Shown piece after piece: positions 18,699-27,920 of a stretch of 64,000 nucleotides of DNA. The stretch is from positions 730,217 through 794,216 of the forward strand of contig JAOPJY010000001.1 in assembly GCA_025517425.1 (NCBI GenBank), read 5' to 3'. Below the pieces are notes generated by a model. The model saw only the letters and a program-made list of their open reading frames with translations. It made no database searches and was not told the origin of the DNA. Position 1 is the first letter of the stretch; the number at the start of each line of letters is the position of its first letter. This DNA comes from Halobacteria archaeon AArc-dxtr1 (lineage in GTDB: Archaea > Halobacteriota > Halobacteria > Halobacteriales > Natrialbaceae). The position numbers and the translations under genes were made by a program.

Positions 18699-20147
18699 AT
18701 GGGTGTAACACTGGAGACTACCGAAACGGGGATTCCGGGCCTCGACGAGATTCTCCACGGCGGGCTCGTCACCGGTCGTCTCTATCTTGTAACGGGACGT
18801 CCCGGAACCGGAAAAACGCTACTCGGCATGGAGTACCTCCAGACCGGTCTGGAGGCTGGAGAGACCGTTCTTTGTGTCCACGGCGAGGAGTCAGAAGCCG
18901 AAATTCTGGCCAACGCTGCGAGTTTCGGTATCGACATCGAGGGGGCCGAGTTTCTCGACCTCGGTCCCGACTCCGACTTCTTCGACGCCAACCGATCACA
19001 GGACCTGGTCGACACCAGAGATCTCGAGTCAGAGCAACTGATCGCGGCGATCAGAGACGCCATCGAGCAGATCGATCCGGATCGAATCCTGCTCGATCCG
19101 ATCTCGCAGCTCCAGTATATCGAGCCGTCGGAGTACCAGTTTCGAAAGCGTCTGATCTCGTTTATGCGGTTTCTGAAGGGGCGTGGAACGACCGTTATCG
19201 CGACAAAGACCGGCTCGGACACCCGCGGGGATAGTGAGGTTCGGTCGCTCTCCGACGGCGTCGTTGAGCTCGCCCGCGGCGACGGTGGCCGTCGAATCGG
19301 CGTTGCGAAACACCGCGGAATCGGTCAACAGGACGGAACGCATGGGCTCGAAATCAGGAGCAACGGACTCGAAGTATACCCGAATCTCATCCCCGAGCAC
19401 TCGGCGGATCGGTTTACTGGCTTGCAGCTGTCTACGTCGGTTGACGAACTCGACACCTTACTCGGGGGCGGCCTCGAGTGTGGAACGGCGACATTTATCA
19501 GTGGACCGACCGGCGTCGGGAAGACGACGCTCGGGACGCAGATCCTGACGACGGCGGCCAAAGAGGGGTCAAAACCGGTTGCGTATCTCTTCGAAGAGGC
19601 GCCAAAGACGTTCGTTCACCGGTCCAAGTCGATCGGGATGCCGATCTCGGAGCGACGGTCTGCGGGGTCGCTCGCCATCGAAGCAGTCGAGCCCCTGACG
19701 CTCTCGGCCGAAGAGTTCGCCCAGCGGGTCAAACAGCGCGTCGACGAAGCGGGGACGGACGTCGTAATGATCGACGGGGTCGACGGCTACAAGGTGTCGA
19801 TACAGGGTGAAGAAAGCGAGCTCGGACGGCAGCTCCACGCGCTCATCCGCTACCTGAAAAATCGTAACGTCTCGGTCATCCTCTTGGACGAAACTGACCA
19901 AGTCACCGGTATGCCAAGCGCCTCGAGCGCCAACATCAGCTACATCGCGGACAACATCCTCTTTCTCAACTACGTCGAAACCAGCGGCGAACTCACCAAG
20001 GGGATCGGCGTCCTGAAAAAGCGCGCCGGAAATTTCGAGCGAACGGTCCGTGAGTTTGCGATCACACCCACTGGCATTCGCGTCGGCGAGCCCCTAACCG
20101 ACGTCCGGGGCATTCTCGAGGGGACGCCGCGCTCGAGAACGGAGTGA
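18699..20147 (+). CDS. Two-domain KaiC-like RecA-fold ATPase
   Basis: The 482-residue protein has two RecA/KaiC domains. Walker A motifs are GRPGTGKT (residues 33-40) and GPTGVGKT (about 269-276), each followed by a strand ending in paired glutamates (CVHGEES; LFEEAP) as in KaiC. The C-terminal region aligns by eye with cyanobacterial KaiC-CII: SSANISYIADNILFLNYVET matches the segment holding the autophosphorylated Ser-Thr, with S414 kept and the Thr position occupied by Y415. ATG 18699 is preferred; a TTG at 18684 is possible. The next gene, a histidine kinase, starts 2 bp after the stop (or overlaps, from GTG 20144), so the pair is one operon. No KaiA or KaiB gene is visible in the window. 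Confidence 0.92.
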   Translation: MGVTLETTETGIPGLDEILHGGLVTGRLYLVTGRPGTGKTLLGMEYLQTGLEAGETVLCVHGEESEAEILANAASFGIDIEGAEFLDLGPDSDFFDANRSQDLVDTRDLESEQLIAAIRDAIEQIDPDRILLDPISQLQYIEPSEYQFRKRLISFMRFLKGRGTTVIATKTGSDTRGDSEVRSLSDGVVELARGDGGRRIGVAKHRGIGQQDGTHGLEIRSNGLEVYPNLIPEHSADRFTGLQLSTSVDELDTLLGGGLECGTATFISGPTGVGKTTLGTQILTTAAKEGSKPVAYLFEEAPKTFVHRSKSIGMPISERRSAGSLAIEAVEPLTLSAEEFAQRVKQRVDEAGTDVVMIDGVDGYKVSIQGEESELGRQLHALIRYLKNRNVSVILLDETDQVTGMPSASSANISYIADNILFLNYVETSGELTKGIGVLKKRAGNFERTVREFAITPTGIRVGEPLTDVRGILEGTPRSRTE

Positions 20148-20149
20148 CG

Positions 20150-21223
20150 ATGAACGCACGGCAATCCCCAGCCGCGACGGTCCAGTTACTCGTCGAAGAC
20201 GAGGCGAATCGAGAGGCACTTGCCTCGATCATAGAGCAGCAGTATGCGGTTCGGACCGGGAGAGAGCAACTCGATAGCGATCTCTACCTCGTCGACGATC
20301 GGTCGTTCTCGACTTACAAAGCGGATCTTGAAGCACTCAACACGGCAACGACACCGTCGTTTACACCGGTAGTTCTCGTTCGCCGCAACGGAACGCACCT
20401 CGAGCAGTCGGTGCTCGAAGCGGGTTGTGACGTCGAGCAGCCCCTGATCGACGAAGTGGTAGACGCGCCGGTCCGTGGACCGATTCTCCACCGACGAATC
20501 GAGAACCTCCTCTCTCGCCGAGAGCTGTTCCGAGAGCTCGAGGCCCAAAACGAGCGACTAGCGGAGTTTGCGAGCGTCCTCAGCCACGACCTGCGAAATC
20601 CGCTGCAAGTTGCAAGCGGTCGACTGGAGCTGCTCGAGCCGGCCGTTCCGGATGCCGAGGCCGAGCACGTTGAGGCGATCGCAGACTCCTTAGAGCGCAT
20701 GGAGTCGCTCATCGAGAACGTGCTCTCGGTCGCAAAAGAGGGGGCGGCCGTCGACGCCGTCGCCGAAACGGCGCTCGCACCGGTGGTAGAGGAGGCCTGG
20801 TCAGTCGTGGAGTCGCCGTCAGCCTCGGTGGCCATTCGAGACGAGGGGGCAGTAATCCGGGCGAACAGGGAGCAGTTGCTGACGGTGTTCGAGAACCTGT
20901 TTCGAAACGCCGTCGAACACGGCTGTCAGTCGGACGGGCCAGGCAATGAGGAGGGTCCCAGAGCCAACGCTGTGCTGATCGAGGTCTCGGTTACAGAAAG
21001 AGGAGTTGCCGTCACCGATGATGGACCGGGCGTTCCGCCAGCCGAGCGCGAAGCGATCTTCGAACGAGGGTACTCCGCGTCTCCGGACGGAACGGGGCTC
21101 GGGCTCGACATCGTCGCGAACATCGTCGAAGCCCACGGCTGGGAGATTTCGGTGGGCGAGAGCGCTACGGGCGGTGCCCGGTTCGAGATTACCGGAGTTA
21201 CACGCGTCGACCAGAAGGCGTAA
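20150..21223 (+). CDS. Histidine kinase paired with the KaiC-like ATPase
   Basis: The 357 residues comprise a receiver-like N-terminal region (about 1-125), a HisKA domain with the phosphorylated H146 in LSHDLRNPLQVASG, and a HATPase domain with N-box NLFRNAVEHG, G1 DDGPGVP and G2 GTGLGLDIV. There is no membrane segment, so it is cytoplasmic. ATG 20150 follows the KaiC-like stop by 2 bp; GTG 20144 in the same frame would overlap it. The tight linkage implies that the kinase and ATPase act together, perhaps as input and output of one pathway (inference). No response-regulator gene is adjacent. Confidence 0.92.
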   Translation: MNARQSPAATVQLLVEDEANREALASIIEQQYAVRTGREQLDSDLYLVDDRSFSTYKADLEALNTATTPSFTPVVLVRRNGTHLEQSVLEAGCDVEQPLIDEVVDAPVRGPILHRRIENLLSRRELFRELEAQNERLAEFASVLSHDLRNPLQVASGRLELLEPAVPDAEAEHVEAIADSLERMESLIENVLSVAKEGAAVDAVAETALAPVVEEAWSVVESPSASVAIRDEGAVIRANREQLLTVFENLFRNAVEHGCQSDGPGNEEGPRANAVLIEVSVTERGVAVTDDGPGVPPAEREAIFERGYSASPDGTGLGLDIVANIVEAHGWEISVGESATGGARFEITGVTRVDQKA

Positions 21224-21251
21224 CCGTTTGACAACTGCCAACCTCGCCGTC

Positions 21252-21308
21252 TCAGTCTGCGAGCGCCGTCTCAGTCTGCGAGCGCCGTCTCAGTCTGCGA
21301 GCGCCGAC
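21252..21308 (-). repeat. 19-bp tandem repeat at the 3' end of a thioredoxin gene
   Basis: TCAGTCTGCGAGCGCCGTC occurs at 21252-21270 and 21271-21289, with a third copy at 21290-21308 ending GAC. On the minus strand each unit carries the last codons plus TGA of the thioredoxin gene, so two extra copies of the C-terminus and stop lie beyond the real stop. The pattern looks like a small recent duplication. Confidence 0.9.
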
Positions 21309-21679
21309 TCGATCTGCTCGGCGAGCCAGATGGCCGGCGGCAGCTCCTCCTCCTCGACGAACCGTGTGAGTTCCTCGACGTCGCCGTCCGTGGAGTCGCG
21401 CTCGACGACGACCGTCGGGATGTACTCGATGCCGTACTCGTCGACGCCGGGACCCTGCTTGTCCTCGTCGACGGCGATCTCCTCGATCCGGTCGTCGGGC
21501 ACATCGGCGGCGTCTAACGCGGCGCCGAGGTCGGGGAGGAGCTTCCGACAGTCCTTACACCAGTCACCACCCCACACCGTGTAGGTTAGCTCGTCGCTGT
21601 GGACCGCAAGCGTGTCGACTGCGTCCTCGTAGGCGGCCGCGTCCCAGGCGGGGTTTGGCCGCATCGTTTCGAGACTCAT
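21290..21679 (-). CDS. Thioredoxin family protein
   Basis: The 129-residue thioredoxin fold has the redox motif CKDC at C41-C44 within VWGGDWCKDCRKLLPDL, and the cis-Pro loop IEYIPTVVVER. The active site WCKDC differs from classical WCGPC, as in several archaeal thioredoxin-like proteins. MSLETMRPNPAWDAAAY is taken as the start (21679); a further upstream ATG adds twelve non-conserved residues. Its final codons are duplicated in tandem just downstream. It converges on the kinase gene, with 66 bp between stops. Confidence 0.9.
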   Translation of the reverse strand: MSLETMRPNPAWDAAAYEDAVDTLAVHSDELTYTVWGGDWCKDCRKLLPDLGAALDAADVPDDRIEEIAVDEDKQGPGVDEYGIEYIPTVVVERDSTDGDVEELTRFVEEEELPPAIWLAEQIESALAD

Positions 21680-21739
21680 ACCCCCGCGTTGGCACGGGAT
21701 CGGCTTAACCTCCATGTTTCGTCCGATCCCGAGAAGCGG

Positions 21740-21889
21740 CTACTGGATCGTGTAGTGGACAATCTCCTCCGAATTACACGTGGTACAGACCGTCGCCGCC
21801 GGATCGACGGACGTGCCACAGTGTCGACACTCCACGACGGTCGCTTCCCGATTGGGCTGGAACAGCAGCGTCGCCAGTCGTTTCATCAT
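21740..21889 (-). CDS. Small two-CxxC zinc-ribbon protein (49 aa)
   Basis: The minus strand from ATG 21889 (or the adjacent ATG 21886) encodes 49 residues ending at TAG 21740-21742. The N-terminus MMKRLATLLFQPNREAT is followed by CRHC, a 10-residue spacer and CTTC, then an acidic EEIVHYTI end. This is a typical haloarchaeal micro-protein with a rubredoxin-like zinc knuckle. Such proteins are numerous in haloarchaea and a few affect biofilm, swarming or stress, but function here is unknown. It lies 61 bp upstream of the thioredoxin gene on the same strand and could be cotranscribed with it. Confidence 0.75.
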   Translation of the reverse strand: MMKRLATLLFQPNREATVVECRHCGTSVDPAATVCTTCNSEEIVHYTIQ

Positions 21890-22259
21890 CGTCCCCCGCG
21901 ATGCTCGTGTGTCATGTCCACTCGTGAAAACTAGTATATCATAGTTCGTTATTGTCTGACTACCACGACTATCAGTCTTTCAATTAGGTATTATCAATCG
22001 TACAGTCTGGAAATATTATGAATAGTTCTGAGTAGAAACCATACGGCTCCGGTATGATCTCAGATCCGGTCCGACAATCATACTATAATTCAGATGCTTC
22101 ACCGGAGAACTCGAGAAGATGGCCACAATCCTCGTGAGGGGGTCGGTCTGCGACTCCGGGAAATCAGGGGTAGCTCAAGGAAGTCCCACCACGTGGGCCC
22201 CCGGTACGGCCTGCCGTCGTCCAGCACCGGTTTACGTCTCGCCTTCGTAGGGCCGACCG
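21890..22259. other. 370-bp intergenic region, no gene seen
   Basis: The stretch between the small zinc-ribbon gene and the cysteine synthase gene is AT-rich in its first half (21930-22090) and returns to normal GC afterwards. I see no convincing reading frame. TATA-like sequences TAGTATATCATAG (around 21933) and GGTTTACG (around 22229) are probable promoters for the flanking genes. A short CCCAC/GTGGG hairpin lies near 22186-22198. Confidence 0.6.
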
Positions 22260-23276
<1,017 letters not shown>

Positions 23277-23284
23277 TCGAGCGC

Positions 23285-23923
23285 TTATCCGCCGTACTCG
23301 GCTTCTGCGATCCGGACGACCAGTGTCTCCGAGACGTCTCGCAGATCGTACTCGGGCAGGTCGCCGCCGACTCGACGAACGTACAGCGGCTCGACGAGCC
23401 GGCGAGTCGGTCCGCGCTGTGTTGCCGGCGGACGATCGTCTGGGTCCAACGTGTCAGCGGACTCGGCGACTGCGGCCTGGCCGGAGGAGGCAGACTCGCG
23501 GACCGTACTCGCGTCGGCAGGGGACGTGCCCGGAGTTTGTGGGGCCGATCCGTCCCGGTCGGCGTCGGAACCGTCCGAGTCCGGGCTGATTGGCTCGAGG
23601 CCGTAGATCTTGCAGTACTCGCCGGTTTCCTCGGCGTCGATCGTGCCGTTTCGGAGCTGTTGGGCCAGCTCGCGCGAGAGCCACTCCTCGTCGTCGACGC
23701 TTGGTTCCCGGACGAACGCCTCGTCGACGAACCGGGTCAGATACCACTGCAGGTCGTTCAGAAGCGAGACGGCGGCGCCGACGCTAACCGTCCGAACCGC
23801 GAGCGTGTTCTCGAAGGGGCGCGCTAAGTCATAGGTCGCGAGCGCCTCTCTGGAGGTCTCTCGGGAGAGCAGCTCGTAGCTGAGGTCGACGTCGGGGTCC
23901 CCGAGGAGGCAAACGCGGGTCAC
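23285..23923 (-). CDS. Conserved haloarchaeal protein, possibly DUF5804
   Basis: This 212-residue protein has a conserved-looking N-terminal half (MTRVCLLGDPDVDLSYELLSR, then ENTLAVRTVSVGAAVSLLNDL and WYLTRFVDEAFVREPSV) and a low-complexity acidic stretch at about 115-170, before a C-terminal block with VEPLYVRRVGGDLPEYDLRDV. No motif points to a catalytic function. My recollection is of a haloarchaea-restricted family annotated DUF5804, but this needs a profile search. It converges on the cysteine synthase gene with only 8 bp between stops. ThiI lies just upstream on the same strand, 72 bp away. Confidence 0.75.
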   Translation of the reverse strand: MTRVCLLGDPDVDLSYELLSRETSREALATYDLARPFENTLAVRTVSVGAAVSLLNDLQWYLTRFVDEAFVREPSVDDEEWLSRELAQQLRNGTIDAEETGEYCKIYGLEPISPDSDGSDADRDGSAPQTPGTSPADASTVRESASSGQAAVAESADTLDPDDRPPATQRGPTRRLVEPLYVRRVGGDLPEYDLRDVSETLVVRIAEAEYGG

Positions 23924-23995
23924 TGACTTCGAGTGGGTGGGTTCGCCTAATGTGGGTTTCGGCTTTCGCCGGAGAGCAACAGCGTGCCTCCGTGA

Positions 23996-25189
23996 TCACT
24001 GCAGTGCGGCTCGGGGTTCGATGCGGTCGGTGGCCGCTGCGGCCGCGTCGGCCCAGTCCAGCAAGTCGTCGGGTTCGGCCGCGAGAAGCGGGTCGAGCCG
24101 GGCGTTGGTCTCCGCGCGGTCGGGCGCAACGCGGTTGCAACCGGCGTCGATCGTCGAGTCCGTGTAGGTACCGATCTCACGGGCCGTCGCGACGATATCC
24201 TGCTTGTCACGGGTAAGCAGCGGGCGGTGGATCGGGAGTTCGGTAACGCGGCTGGTCACACCCAAATTCTGGGCGGTCTGGCTCGACTTCTGTCCAATGG
24301 CCTCACCGGTGACAATCCCGCTCGCGCCCTCCTCCTCGACAATGTTCTCGGCGATCCGGTAAAAAAAGCGCCGTAAGGAGAGCATCCGACCCTGCTCCAT
24401 CTCGTCGACGAGGTCGGCGACTGCCTCACCGCCGGGGACGCGGTAGACGCGGGTGTCGAAGTTGGGGGCGAACCGGGAGAGCGTCCGGACGGTCTCCATT
24501 GCGCGCGCCTCGTGGTCGACACCGCCGTAGTCGCCGAGGGCAACGTAGACGGGAACGATCGGCGAGCCCCGCTTCATAATCTCGTAGGCCGCCACGGGGG
24601 AGTCGATCCCACCACTGACGAGGGCGACCTGTGGCGCCTGGGAGCCAAGCGGGAGTCCCCCCGGACCCGACACTCGGTCTATGTAGACGTACGCCGACTC
24701 CTCGCGAATCTCGACACCGAACGTGAGGTCGGGGTCGTCTAAGTCGACTGCGGGGTCGAACTCGTCTTCGACCGTCTCCCAGATAATGGTGCCAGCCTCG
24801 CGAGCGACGTCTTCGCTGGTGTAGGGGAGGCGCTTGTCGGCCCGATTGACGTCGACGGCGAACGTGCCGCCGTCGTAGTGGGCGGCCGCACTCTCGGCGA
24901 GTACGTCGTAGATCGCCTCACGCTCGGGAGAGATCGTCACTGCCGGGCTCGCCGAAACGACGCCGAAGGTCTCTGCAGCAGCGGCGGCCGCGTCGGCGAC
25001 CGCGGCCGCCTCGGTATGGATCAGCGGTCGGTTCCACCGCTGGTCGACCGTTCCTGGGATCGATCGATCCGCGAGGATGGCCTCGAGGTTCTCGACGAGA
25101 ATCTCGAGCATGTACCGCTTGACGGTCGTGCTCTTGGTGTTCAGATCCCCGTGACGGACGAGGACCGTATCGGCTCCCGGCGGATGCAT
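23996..25189 (-). CDS. thiI: tRNA 4-thiouridine sulfurtransferase
   Basis: ThiI activates uridine 8 of tRNA with ATP and transfers sulfur; it may also serve thiazole synthesis. The 397 residues comprise an N-terminal ferredoxin-like and THUMP region (1-165), then a PP-loop domain with SGGIDSPVAAYEIMKRG and GEAIGQKSSQTAQN. No C-terminal rhodanese domain is present, as in most archaeal ThiI, so the sulfur donor must act differently from the E. coli enzyme. The start at 25189 follows a TATA-like CTTATACC (minus strand, 25210-25217). It may be cotranscribed with the gene at 23285-23923. Confidence 0.95.
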   Translation of the reverse strand: MHPPGADTVLVRHGDLNTKSTTVKRYMLEILVENLEAILADRSIPGTVDQRWNRPLIHTEAAAVADAAAAAAETFGVVSASPAVTISPEREAIYDVLAESAAAHYDGGTFAVDVNRADKRLPYTSEDVAREAGTIIWETVEDEFDPAVDLDDPDLTFGVEIREESAYVYIDRVSGPGGLPLGSQAPQVALVSGGIDSPVAAYEIMKRGSPIVPVYVALGDYGGVDHEARAMETVRTLSRFAPNFDTRVYRVPGGEAVADLVDEMEQGRMLSLRRFFYRIAENIVEEEGASGIVTGEAIGQKSSQTAQNLGVTSRVTELPIHRPLLTRDKQDIVATAREIGTYTDSTIDAGCNRVAPDRAETNARLDPLLAAEPDDLLDWADAAAAATDRIEPRAALQ

Positions 25190-25343
25190 GGCCCGTCCTA
25201 GACGAGTGTGGTATAAGGCGATTACGAGAGCGGCGGCGGACGACTTCAATGGAGGGACCAGCATCGAGCTGAGAGAGCACCGAACCGTCAGAAAGTGACA
25301 GCATCCTTTATTTTACCTGCGTCGAAACTGGCCGTCGATAAGA

Positions 25344-26519
25344 GTGACCGACGAGATCGGGGCCGACGAGGGGCTCAGCATCGCGCCGGTGAGCGCGGAA
25401 GACGAGCAGACGCGACACCGGCTCAAAGAACTCGCTGCTGACGCGTTCCCGACACCTCAGGACGCGTTCGTTCACCTCTCCGAGGACGTCCTCGCAGCAC
25501 GGGTCGGGGGGACGGTTGTCGGCGGGGTAATCCTCGACCTCGTCGAGGGGAGTAACGGGCCAGTTGGGATGGTCTCGTGGTTGTTTACCGATCCCAGCGC
25601 ACAGGGTCGCGGTGTCGGTCGGCGTCTTCTCGAGGAGGCCGTCGCCTACCTGCAAAAACGTGGCTGTCAGGCAGCCCTGGCGGTCGTCCAGTGGCAGAAC
25701 ACACCGTCGAGTAAACTCTTCGCCCGACAGGGATTCGAACGAATCTCCACACCGACGCTGGTTCGACGGTTCGGGGTGCGACAGAGTGGGCGCATCGTGC
25801 GTAGCTCGTATCACTTCATGAACGTTGGCTGTGATCTCTGGTGTATAGAGTTCGCTAGAACAGTGCCGGCAGACGATACTGCCCATCCCGAATCCACCCA
25901 GGCAGAACGGTCGGATTCCACGGGGCAAACGGGAGGACGGTGGCACTCACTCAGTCAACTGGGTACGACGGTGGTCGTTCACGCACTGTTGCTAGCGATC
26001 GTCGTCGGTGGCGTCACCGGGTTCTCTTGGAGCCAAACGACGCTGCTCATGGGTGGCGTCGGCGGCCTCCTGATCGTGCTCCGAACGCTCCCGTATCTCG
26101 TGGCCACTGCTCGAGACGATCGTCGGTGGTCGTTTCAGAGCTGGGAGAACGTCTTTCCCTTTTCAGGCGTGATTGCACTTCTGGGTGGGTTCTTACCAGT
26201 CCCGGGTAACGTAACGCCCGAGAAACGCGACTGGAGCTATGACTCGGAGTTAGCAGTTCTCGGTCCAGCAGCGGTCGCATGGGGAGTACTGTTGGTCGCT
26301 GGCCTTGCCACCCTCGCCGGCGTTCGCGGGCAGTTCGATGCAGACAGCTGGCAGTCGCTCCGGACGACGCTGCTGGTATTCGTAATCGTCGATCTCTGGC
26401 TCGTCGTCTGGCCGTTCGATGGCTACAACGGCCGTATCGTCTACGACTGGAATCGCGTCGTCTGGGGGCTGCTATCCGTCGCTGCAGCTATCGCCGTGGG
26501 AGTGGTATACGTCGGGTAG
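25344..26519 (+). CDS. GNAT acetyltransferase fused to a membrane domain
   Basis: The 391-residue protein starts with GTG. Residues 13-150 form a GNAT domain; motif A for acetyl-CoA is GRGVGRRLLEEAV (about 88-100), preceded by WLFTDPSAQ and followed by NTPSSKLFARQGFE. After a Ser/Thr linker (about 175-205) there are four to five membrane helices, for example VVVHALLLAIVVGGVTGFSW and LLVFVIVDLWLVVWPF. A GNAT head on a membrane-embedded tail points to acetylation of a membrane-near substrate, lipid or glycan (inference). It is downstream of and divergent from thiI, and I know of no characterised homologue with this arrangement. Confidence 0.85.
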   Translation: MTDEIGADEGLSIAPVSAEDEQTRHRLKELAADAFPTPQDAFVHLSEDVLAARVGGTVVGGVILDLVEGSNGPVGMVSWLFTDPSAQGRGVGRRLLEEAVAYLQKRGCQAALAVVQWQNTPSSKLFARQGFERISTPTLVRRFGVRQSGRIVRSSYHFMNVGCDLWCIEFARTVPADDTAHPESTQAERSDSTGQTGGRWHSLSQLGTTVVVHALLLAIVVGGVTGFSWSQTTLLMGGVGGLLIVLRTLPYLVATARDDRRWSFQSWENVFPFSGVIALLGGFLPVPGNVTPEKRDWSYDSELAVLGPAAVAWGVLLVAGLATLAGVRGQFDADSWQSLRTTLLVFVIVDLWLVVWPFDGYNGRIVYDWNRVVWGLLSVAAAIAVGVVYVG

Positions 26520-26587
26520 TTAGTACAGCACAGACCGACAACGAATGGCTTCGAGATGGCTAGAGGCGACAACTATTCGCCCGACTG

Positions 26588-27757
26588 TTACAGCGACGGC
26601 CAGGCTGCTCGCGCTCGGCTCCAGGAGCTGACGTCGGCGATCCAGCGCGCCGCGATGAGCTTTTTCAGATTCTTTGCCGGGAAGCCACCAAAGGTGTCGA
26701 CCGGCAGGGACATACCGAAGGCGGGCTTGACGCCGTGGGCGACGGCCTTGTCGCCGACCGAGACAACGGTCCCCTTGTTGTCGAACTCCCAGGTCTGCAG
26801 GGGGCGTCCATCCATCGCGCGAGTGATGTTTTCGCCGACGAGTTCGGCAGCCTGCCAGGCGGCCTGGGCGGTCGGCGGTGCGGGCTGGTCGCCCTGATCG
26901 ACGATCGCCGAGTCGCCGATGGCAAAGACGCGTTCGTCCGAGGTCTGGAACGTCGCCTCGGCCTCGACGCGGTTGTGCTGGTTGTCGAGCGCTGTCTCGT
27001 CTAAGGCGTCCCGGCCCGTGATACCGCCGGTCCAGACCAAGACGTCGAACTCGAGGGGCTCACCCTCGTCGAAGTGGATGATGCCGTCCTCGGCTTCCGT
27101 GATGGGGTCGTCGGTGTGGATCTGGACGCCAGCGTCCTCGAGTAGGTCACGAAGGGCTTGCTGGATCTCGGGGTCGTTGCCCGGGAAGATCTCCTCGAGG
27201 GCTTCGACGAGGTGGATCTCGAGAGGGGCGCGGTGATTGTCGCGGAACTCCGCGATCTCGCCTGCGGTCTGGATACCCGAGAGGCCGGCACCGCCGATGA
27301 CGATCTGGGCAGGCTCGCCGCGAGTCGCTTCGCGGCTGGCGTCTGCAACCTGCTCGTGAATCTCCAAGGCGTCGTCTAAGCTCTTTAGCGTCAGCGAGTG
27401 ATCGTCGAGGCCGGGAATGCCGTAGTACGCCGTCTGGCTCCCGAGGGCAACGAGGACGTAGTCGTAGTCGACAGAGTCGCCGTCTTCGAGTTCGACGACG
27501 CGTTCGTCGGTGTCGAGCGCGGTGACGGTGTCCTGAATGAACGTTGTGGTCGGGTCGGCGATCTCGTCGACGGGGATGGTGATGTCTGCGCGGACGTCTG
27601 GATCGCGAATGACGCGGTGGGACTCGTGGAGTACGAGATGGTAATCCACGTCGGCGATCCACGTGAGACGGGTGTCCGGCCCGAGCTCCGACTGTAGCGA
27701 TTTGATAGCCCCGGCGCCGGCATATCCGGCCCCGAGCACGACGACGTTCTCGGTCAT
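26588..27757 (-). CDS. Type II NADH dehydrogenase-like FAD oxidoreductase
   Basis: The 389-residue protein has two Rossmann folds. VVVLGAGYAGAGAIKSL at the N-terminus binds FAD, IVIGGAGLSGIQTAGEIAEF at about 155 binds NAD(P)H, and VFAIGDSAIV closes the FAD site. The pattern fits NDH-2, which passes electrons from NADH to quinone at the cytoplasmic membrane face; sulfide:quinone reductase is less likely because no conserved redox Cys pair is visible. The C-terminal segment FPAKNLKKLIAARWIADVSS is amphipathic and could anchor it. The start at 27757 (MTENVVVLGAG) is well placed. Confidence 0.9.
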   Translation of the reverse strand: MTENVVVLGAGYAGAGAIKSLQSELGPDTRLTWIADVDYHLVLHESHRVIRDPDVRADITIPVDEIADPTTTFIQDTVTALDTDERVVELEDGDSVDYDYVLVALGSQTAYYGIPGLDDHSLTLKSLDDALEIHEQVADASREATRGEPAQIVIGGAGLSGIQTAGEIAEFRDNHRAPLEIHLVEALEEIFPGNDPEIQQALRDLLEDAGVQIHTDDPITEAEDGIIHFDEGEPLEFDVLVWTGGITGRDALDETALDNQHNRVEAEATFQTSDERVFAIGDSAIVDQGDQPAPPTAQAAWQAAELVGENITRAMDGRPLQTWEFDNKGTVVSVGDKAVAHGVKPAFGMSLPVDTFGGFPAKNLKKLIAARWIADVSSWSRARAAWPSL

Positions 27758-27896
27758 GACGTACCCTCGGCAACGCTGTGATACAAAGGTGTTGGAACGA
27801 GCGGTGTTTGTTTCTGAGTCACACACCATACTGAAACGTCACAAAATCGAATGCGAGCGCGACCAACATCGAATATCGTCGACGACAGATTTAGGG

Positions 27897-27910
27897 TTAG
27901 ACGGGGCTAA
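27897..27910. promoter_or_regulatory. Palindromic operator candidate upstream of the DtxR-type gene
   Basis: TTAGACGGGGCTAA lies 11 bp before ATG 27921. It matches the reverse complement of the palindrome upstream of the ZIP transporter gene (28668-28681) at 13 of 14 positions. The position overlaps the expected promoter, which suggests autoregulation of the metal-dependent regulator. Confidence 0.65.
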
Positions 27911-27920
27911 AGTACGCCGA

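Noticed and set aside
21252-21308. Possible CRISPR or att repeats
   Set aside because: The three 19-bp units are contiguous with no spacers, and they copy the end of the thioredoxin gene.
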